In this document: positions 59,341-64,000 of the stretch, one piece after another
Numbering within the stretch: the first letter of the stretch is position 1
Layout: each line of letters opens with the position of its first letter
Assembly: GCF_004362215.1 (NCBI RefSeq)
Contig: NZ_SNWR01000002.1
Span: 1,364,001-1,428,000 of the forward strand
Length of the DNA stretch: 64,000 nucleotides
Reading direction: 5' to 3'
Origin: Paractinoplanes brasiliensis
Lineage (GTDB): Bacteria; Actinomycetota; Actinomycetes; Mycobacteriales; Micromonosporaceae
Notes under the pieces: generated by a model
Told to the model about the DNA's origin: nothing
Seen by the model: the letters and a program-made list of their open reading frames with translations, nothing else
Database searches by the model: none
Position numbers and translations under genes: made by a program

Positions 59341-60427
59341 GGTCGTCGTCTGGCGGAGCGCGATGATCCCGGCTTCGGAGACGTTCATCCGCAACCAGGC
59401 CGACGCGCTGAGCCGCTGGACGCCGGTTTACCTGGGCGCCACCAAGACGCGCTCCACTCTGGCCCGCGACACCGACATCACGCTGTTCCGCTCGCAACGC
59501 GACCCGGACTTCCTGCGCCTGCGCCTGTTCGGCAGCTCCCCCGCGCTGCGCCGCGCACTGGCCGCTCAGCAACCCGATCTGGTGCACGCGCACTTCGGCG
59601 GCGACGGCTGGCTGATCAGCGGCGAGAGCGCCCGCACGGGGATTCCGCTGGTCGTCACGTTGCACGGCCACGACGTCACCCGCCAGCCGGCGAGCCCCGG
59701 CGCCAAGGGGATCCGTCACCGCCACAACCTCCGTACGGTGTTCGGGCGCGCCTCGATCCTCGTCGCTGTGTCCGAAGTGATCAGGCAGCGGGCGATCGGG
59801 TGGGGCGCCGATCCGGCCAAGGTTCGCGTGCACCACACCGGCGTCCCGATCCCGGCCGGGATTCCTGACGGGCCGAAACGCTGGGACGTGGCGTTCGTCG
59901 GCCGTTTCGTCGAGAAGAAGGGCGCCGACGACCTGCTGGCCGCGCTCGCGACCCTCGACGCCAAGGCCGTGTTCGTCGGCGACGGCCCGCTGCTGGCGGA
60001 GATGCGCGACGTCGCCCGCGAGTTGCGCGTCGACGCCACATTCCTGGGCGCCCGGCCCGCCGACGAGGTGTATCGGGTGCTCGCGTCGTCGCGCCTGCTG
60101 GCGGCCCCCTCACGTACGGCGGCCGACGGTGACAGCGAAGGCCTGCCGACCACCGTCGTCGAGGCGATGGCGCTGGGCCTGCCCGTGGTCGCGACCCGCC
60201 ACAGCGGCATCCCCGAAGCGGTGGCCGACGGACGGACGGGCCTGCTGAGCGACGAGCGCGACCGGGAAGCGCTCGCCGCCAACCTGCGCAAACTGCTCGA
60301 CGACCCCGACCTCCGAACCTCCTTCGGTACGGCGGGACGAGCGCGAGCCGGAGCCGAGTTCGACGTCGTGGCGCAGAGCCGCCGGCTCGAGGACGTGTAC
60401 GACGAGGTAACGGGGCAACGCGAATAG
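59333..60427 (+). CDS. family 4 glycosyltransferase
   Basis: 364 residues. GT-B fold with two Rossmann lobes: N-terminal LVVTLHGHDVTRQPASPGAK and C-terminal VAFVGRFVEKKGADDLL, PSRTAADGDSEGLPTTVVEA with the E-x7-E motif (EGLPTTVVEA). Retaining transferase using a nucleotide-sugar donor. It follows the GT2 gene with an 8-base overlap, so both act in the same glycan pathway. Confidence 0.93.
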   Translation: MRKVVVWRSAMIPASETFIRNQADALSRWTPVYLGATKTRSTLARDTDITLFRSQRDPDFLRLRLFGSSPALRRALAAQQPDLVHAHFGGDGWLISGESARTGIPLVVTLHGHDVTRQPASPGAKGIRHRHNLRTVFGRASILVAVSEVIRQRAIGWGADPAKVRVHHTGVPIPAGIPDGPKRWDVAFVGRFVEKKGADDLLAALATLDAKAVFVGDGPLLAEMRDVARELRVDATFLGARPADEVYRVLASSRLLAAPSRTAADGDSEGLPTTVVEAMALGLPVVATRHSGIPEAVADGRTGLLSDERDREALAANLRKLLDDPDLRTSFGTAGRARAGAEFDVVAQSRRLEDVYDEVTGQRE

Positions 60428-60444
60428 ACCGGCTTCCGACGTCA

Positions 60445-60523
60445 CCAGCACGAGCGGCCACGGCGTGGTCCGCTTCGCGTACCAGCTCGACGCCGAGGTG
60501 CCGGGCTCGATCCGCGGCTGACG
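60445..60523 (+). other. orphan coding-like tail
   Basis: A frame without start reads GHGVVRFAYQLDAEVPGSIR and G before a TGA at 60521-60523. Codon composition looks coding, suggesting the 3' remnant of a lost gene between the glycosyltransferase and the convergent operon. Could be chance. Confidence 0.25.
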
Positions 60524-60531
60524 GAGGCGCG

Positions 60532-62322
60532 TCACCTGTTCCGGAATCTGCGCACGGCTCGCTTGCCGGCTCGCAGGCGCCCGACCAGACCAGCGGCGGC
60601 CTTGCCGGGGGCCGTGGCCGACAGGAGCGCGTTCATCCGGCGTACGCGTTTCAGCTCGGCCTCGCGGTGCAGCAGCATCTTCTCGTACCAGTCGTGCTTG
60701 GCCCGGGCCTCGGCCAGCTCGCGGGTCAGGCGTTCCCGCCCGGCCAGCAGGTCGCCCACCACGTGGGTCGTGGCAGCCGGGATGGGTGGAACGTCGGCCG
60801 GGTCCAGGTCACGGCCGGTCATGCCGGCGAGGACAGCGGTCAGCTCCGCCTCGTCGGCAGGGCCCGGCCACAGATGGGCGTAACCACCGGCGATGACCTC
60901 GGCGGCGAAGGCCCGCAACGCTTCCAGCGGCTCCCCCGCAGGCGCCGGCGCGGTGAGAGAAACCGAGATGCCGGCCGGCGTTCCGGCGGCGGGCACGGTG
61001 CGAGGGCCGACGATGACTTGGTCGGCGGGGACCCCTGCGCACAGGTCCGACTGCCAGACCGTCAGCAGTTCGCGCATGGTGGGCAGGTCGCGGCGCTGGG
61101 CTGCGGCCAGCAGGTGGCCGGCGAGCGTGCGGCCGGGTGGCAACGCGGTCACGTCCAGCGGAGTCGCATTGATCACGGCCCCCGGGGCGGATGTCTGCGG
61201 CGGGGCGCCTCGGTCGGCGACGACGATCCACGCCGGCGCCAACGCGGTGCCGAGGCCGTGCCGGAGGGCCGCAGCGGCCAGCCGGGCCGGATCGGCAAGC
61301 ACATCACGCGCGGACGGGACCGAACCGCCAAGCATGTCGGGCGCGGACGGGGCCGAATCGCCAAGCATGTCGCGCGCGGAAAGGGCCGAATCGCCGACCA
61401 TGTCAGGGACAGACGGGGCCGGATCGGCGAGCACGCCGGGCGCGGACGGGGCCGAATCGGCGCGAGCGGTGGTTCGGAATGCCGTTGTCACGGCGGCTTC
61501 GAGAGCGCCGGCCACCTCGGGCACAGCCAGCACCTCCCCGCTCAGCAGGACCGACGGTGAGGACGGGCGCGGGAACACCGAGTAGTCGCGGGTGATCCGC
61601 AGACCGGCCGCGGTGAGGTGGGACAGCAACTGCGCGTGGCCGGCGGGCCGGGCGGGGTCGTGGTCGTCCGGCACGACCCAGTCGGCGTCGGTGGGAGTGG
61701 GCGGCAGGGCGGTCAGGCGGTGCACGCCGAGCAGGTTCTCGTGGACCAACAGCAGGCGGCCGTCGGGTTTCAGGAGGGCCAGGAGCTGCGCCAGTGTTTC
61801 GGCCCAGGTGAACGGGGGTGACTCGGCGGAATGCAAACGGGTCGGACCGTCGAGGGCGATCACGGTGTCGTACCGGGAAGGGGTTGCCAGTTTCTCGAGG
61901 CTTCCGCACAGCACTTTCACGCCGGGGTAGGCGGTCGCGTCGGCGTCGCCGCGGACCAGGACCGTCACGTCGGGGGTCGACAGCGCGGCGAGCAGCTGCG
62001 GGGCGTGGGGGCCGGCTACGAGCGTACGGCCGAAAGCGGTGGAGAGGAGCAGCCGCAGAGCGTCACCGTCGGCGGGGGCAGGGCCGTGGCTGCCGTCGAG
62101 ATCGGACCAGGCAAGCATCTCACCGCCGATCAGGGTCGTCGTCGAGCTCGCCGTAGGGGTCGAAGCCGGATCCGCCGCGGGGGTCGTGGCCGAACCCGCC
62201 GCGGGGGTCGTGGCCGAACCCGCCGCGGAAGTCGTGGCCGGGCCCGCGCCGGGAGACGCCGCAGGGCTCGCCGCAGGAGCCGGTGTGGGGTTTGTTGCCG
62301 GGATCGGTCGGGGGCCTGTCAT
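60532..62322 (-). CDS. methyltransferase-like protein with repeat linker and coiled-coil tail
   Basis: 596 residues. Residues 1-55: Ala/Ser/Thr/Pro-rich (repeated ATTPAAGS). Residues ~65-260: a degenerate Rossmann methyltransferase-like domain (FGRTLVAGPHAPQLLAALST, RYDTVIALDGPTRLHSAESP, LLKPDGRLLLVHENLLGVH); the usual glycine motif is weak. Residues ~290-345: five 11-residue repeats such as GDSAPSAPDML. A second globular part (~350-530) follows, then a coiled coil (GRERLTRELAEARAKHDWYE, KMLLHREAELKRVRRMN) and a basic end. Similar coiled-coil-tailed proteins occur in actinobacterial glycan loci. Start overlaps the stop of the upstream unknown gene (ATGA). Confidence 0.7.
   Translation of the reverse strand: MTGPRPIPATNPTPAPAASPAASPGAGPATTSAAGSATTPAAGSATTPAADPASTPTASSTTTLIGGEMLAWSDLDGSHGPAPADGDALRLLLSTAFGRTLVAGPHAPQLLAALSTPDVTVLVRGDADATAYPGVKVLCGSLEKLATPSRYDTVIALDGPTRLHSAESPPFTWAETLAQLLALLKPDGRLLLVHENLLGVHRLTALPPTPTDADWVVPDDHDPARPAGHAQLLSHLTAAGLRITRDYSVFPRPSSPSVLLSGEVLAVPEVAGALEAAVTTAFRTTARADSAPSAPGVLADPAPSVPDMVGDSALSARDMLGDSAPSAPDMLGGSVPSARDVLADPARLAAAALRHGLGTALAPAWIVVADRGAPPQTSAPGAVINATPLDVTALPPGRTLAGHLLAAAQRRDLPTMRELLTVWQSDLCAGVPADQVIVGPRTVPAAGTPAGISVSLTAPAPAGEPLEALRAFAAEVIAGGYAHLWPGPADEAELTAVLAGMTGRDLDPADVPPIPAATTHVVGDLLAGRERLTRELAEARAKHDWYEKMLLHREAELKRVRRMNALLSATAPGKAAAGLVGRLRAGKRAVRRFRNR
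61296..61460 (-). repeat. 33-bp in-frame repeats (five copies)
   Basis: Units such as AAGCATGTCGGGCGCGGACG plus 13 more bases, period 33 bp, code an 11-residue motif (GDSAPSAPDML and variants) on the minus strand inside the methyltransferase-like gene. Confidence 0.85.
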
Positions 62323-63218
62323 CGGGGGGACGCTCCGGTCGCTTCGAGTGCGGGATCTTGCTGTGGGGACGGCCACCGGAACAGGCGGCGCAGCTCGGGT
62401 GGGGGCAGCAGGCGGTCGGCGCCCAGCTCGGCGACGGCCAGCTCGCGCGCGTACGCCGCGTCGATCGAAGGGCCGTGCATCCGGCCCCACTCGCGGGCGA
62501 TCCGGGCCTGGCCGCCGAACGCGGACTGCTCGCCCTCCAGCCGCATCGGGTCGCCGTAGACGGCCGGCTCGCAGCCGGCGAGTGTGCCGTACAGGACAGC
62601 GCTGCACAGCCGGTTCGATGCCACCCGGGAATGTCTGCGCTGCTCAGTCAGTTGACGGAGGAGGAAACCGGGGTCCAGGTCCTTCCACCAGCCACCCCGG
62701 TAGCCGTGACAGATCACCCGGAAGCCGGCCCGTTCGTAAAGTGCCCGCACCCGCTTGTCGCGGAACTCCTGCCAGTACAAACAGACCGTGACCGGGCCCG
62801 TCTCGGTGTCGCGGATCTCGCCGATCAGGCCGTCGTGGTCGCCCACGATGTGCTGGCCCTCCCAGCCGTGGAACGGGTACCAGATCGTGCCCTCGCGCGG
62901 CTCGCCGGCCGGCGGTTCCATCGCCAGCAGGTACGCCCACGGGGCCCCGGTCACGTAGACCTCGCGCCGGCCCAGCGACCAGGCCCGGCGGCGCACCCGC
63001 TCCGACCAGACGAACTTCGCGACACCCGGGACGTACTCGTGGTCGGGGGCCATGCCGTCGCCGATGTTCCAGCCGTGCTGCAGGTAGCCGTGGATGCGCG
63101 GCGGGTCGGCGTCGTCGAGGCCGCAGTAACGCGCCAGGACGTGGGAATGGCCGTAGTAGTGGTTGGCGTGGTGCACGCCGCATTCCACCCCGGGCAGACG
63201 TCCGTACGGCCAACCCAC
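62319..63218 (-). CDS. uncharacterised glycosyltransferase-like protein
   Basis: 299 residues from a GTG. Resembles GT-B-type capsule/polysaccharide transferases only loosely: YLQHGWNIGDGMAPDHEYVP, KFVWSERVRRRAWSLGRREV, YVTGAPWAYLLAMEP, YPFHGWEGQHIVGDHDGLI and KRVRALYERAGFRVICHGYR. The QHGW and VWS..R..A..LG pattern recalls CDP-glycerol/polysialyl-type transferases. Many His/Trp/Tyr residues suggest carbohydrate binding. First gene of a two-gene unit with the methyltransferase-like protein; neighbours are two glycosyltransferases, so surface-glycan synthesis is likely. Confidence 0.6.
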   Translation of the reverse strand: MGWPYGRLPGVECGVHHANHYYGHSHVLARYCGLDDADPPRIHGYLQHGWNIGDGMAPDHEYVPGVAKFVWSERVRRRAWSLGRREVYVTGAPWAYLLAMEPPAGEPREGTIWYPFHGWEGQHIVGDHDGLIGEIRDTETGPVTVCLYWQEFRDKRVRALYERAGFRVICHGYRGGWWKDLDPGFLLRQLTEQRRHSRVASNRLCSAVLYGTLAGCEPAVYGDPMRLEGEQSAFGGQARIAREWGRMHGPSIDAAYARELAVAELGADRLLPPPELRRLFRWPSPQQDPALEATGASPR

Positions 63219-63363
63219 GGTGACCGGCAGGTGTCATGTCGGCGTGCCGTGCTGTGATCTTCGCCCGGGGAGTGCTACCTTGACCGCAGCGCTTTCCGGA
63301 CGGCTCGGCCCCGGAACGCTGATCCAGGTCGTGAATCCTTCCGACCTCCACCACCGCGACATT

Positions 63364-63444
63364 CCGCCGCCCGGCTGATCCGGCGGCCCGCTCACCGCGC
63401 GGAGTCTCGCAGCTCACCCGGCGCCACGCCCTCGTGCGGCGCCG
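63364..63444 (+). promoter_or_regulatory. possible structured leader of rho
   Basis: The 270-base gap upstream of rho contains two potential hairpins: CCGCCG (63364-63369) with CGGCGG (63381-63386), and CGGCGCCACG paired with CGTGCGGCGCCG (63419-63444). rho genes are commonly autoregulated through their leader; this is inferred from position only. Confidence 0.35.
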
Positions 63445-63491
63445 TCCTGCCACAACCCACCGTGGCGTTTCACTCCCACTGGAGAACCACA

Positions 63492-64000
63492 ATGACCGAA
63501 GTTTCGGAAATCTCAGTCGATGCCCTGCTGGACATCGTCGATGACCGCGCCTGGCTGCGCCTCGACGGCTACCTGCCCGGCCCCAAGGACATCCCCGTCA
63601 ACATGCACGAGGTCCGCCGGCTGGGCCTGCGCCGCGGCGACCGGGTCACCGGCCTGGCCGAGGTCAACGGCCGCAAGCCGGCCACCCTCCGGCTCGACCA
63701 GCCGATCGCCCGCCGCCCGGCCTTCTACGATCTCACCGCCCTCCACCCCCAGGAGCGCCTGCGCCTCGAGACCGAACCGCGGCTGCTCACCACCCGCGTC
63801 ATCGACCTGGCCATGCCGATCGGCAAGGGACAGCGGGCGCTGATCGTGGCCCCGCCGAAGGCCGGCAAGACCACGATCCTCAAGCAGATCGCCAACGCCG
63901 TCGCCACCAACAACCCCGAGGCGCACCTCATGGTCCTGCTCGTCGACGAGCGGCCCGAGGAGGTCACCGACTTCACCCGTACGGTCAACGGCGAGGTCGT
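63492..64000 (+). CDS. rho: transcription termination factor Rho, short form (partial)
   Basis: First 169 residues, cut by the right edge. It starts (MTEVSEISVDALLDIVDDRA) directly at the RNA-binding cold-shock-like domain: WLRLDGYLPGPKDIPVNMHE and RRLGLRRGDRVTGLAE, followed by LTALHPQERLRLET, the Walker A VAPPKAGKTTILKQIANAV and Walker B-region LMVLLVDERPEEVTDF. The N-terminal helix-bundle domain of Rho and the long Arg/Asp/Gly-rich insertion typical of actinobacterial Rho are both missing, and no coding sequence for them is seen upstream. It is therefore probably a second, short Rho paralogue. ATG preceded by GGAGAACCACA. Confidence 0.85.
   Translation, partial: MTEVSEISVDALLDIVDDRAWLRLDGYLPGPKDIPVNMHEVRRLGLRRGDRVTGLAEVNGRKPATLRLDQPIARRPAFYDLTALHPQERLRLETEPRLLTTRVIDLAMPIGKGQRALIVAPPKAGKTTILKQIANAVATNNPEAHLMVLLVDERPEEVTDFTRTVNGEV

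Noticed and set aside
60532..62607. Upstream extension of the methyltransferase-like gene to 62607
   Set aside because: It would overlap the coding region of the 299-residue protein; the ATG at 62322 gives a normal ATGA junction.

Overview
High-GC actinobacterial chromosome segment. The G+C-rich third codon positions, frequent GTG starts, the recurring cgtacg/gtacgg words, the gene set (ECF sigma factors with extra C-terminal domains, WYL and TetR regulators, a DpgA-like type III polyketide synthase, an IdeR/DmdR-type iron box) and the long Ala/Pro/Gly linkers all fit a filamentous actinomycete, most likely Micromonosporaceae (Actinoplanes-like). The genus is inferred from style, not from a database search.

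Layout. 0-2.5 kb: a leftward three-gene block (vWA protein, CATRA-associated small protein, CATRA-N/nucleotidyl-cyclase-like protein cut by the left edge) that looks like a CATRA-type conflict system. 2.6-11.5 kb: housekeeping and stress genes: two VOC proteins, a methyltransferase divergent from its likely TetR repressor with three GTACC-n3-GGTAC operators between them, a TPR/membrane pair, two ECF sigma factors (one with a YCII-domain partner), a YjbR-DUF2461 fusion and a P-loop kinase. 11.5-13.5 kb: TauE/SafE exporter and a CPBP protease-like membrane protein, followed by a 22-bp tandem array. 14-18 kb: iron-siderophore uptake operon (ATPase, lipoprotein, fused double FecCD permease) under a near-consensus iron box. 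18-23 kb: an alpha-amylase-family enzyme, two secreted or membrane-anchored unknowns and a nucleotidyltransferase. 23-29 kb: two divergent hybrid histidine kinases; the rightward one is broken by a single extra A at 27276-27278. 29-34 kb: a visibly less G+C-rich block with a UDP-sugar pyrophosphorylase, an epimerase and an unknown protein facing a NUDIX hydrolase coupled to a second unknown protein; this is the best candidate for something undescribed. 34-40 kb: Ser/Thr kinase, dicarboxylate symporter DctA and its divergent two-component system. 40-46.7 kb: miscellaneous membrane proteins, an APH-like kinase, a cupin, a WYL regulator, DinB and VOC proteins and an alpha/beta hydrolase. 46.7-50.7 kb: a ChvE-MmsA-MmsB-type sugar ABC transporter with palindromic operators. 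50.7-56.4 kb: a decayed acetyltransferase carrying a 43-bp array, a DpgA-like polyketide synthase coupled to a cytochrome b5-desaturase, a divergent sulfotransferase, and an 88-bp array made of copies of the 3' end of a TPR gene. 56.7-63.2 kb: NADAR protein, MEDS-STAS sensor, two glycosyltransferases and a two-gene operon of glycan-type unknowns. 63.5 kb to the end: a Rho factor that starts directly at its RNA-binding domain, cut by the right edge.

A theme across the window is tandem repetition: non-coding arrays (22, 36, 43 and 88 bp), several clearly built from neighbouring coding sequence, and many in-frame expansions inside proteins (kinase linker, desaturase tail, secreted proteins, histidine-kinase linker). 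No tRNA, rRNA, CRISPR, transposase or integrase was seen.
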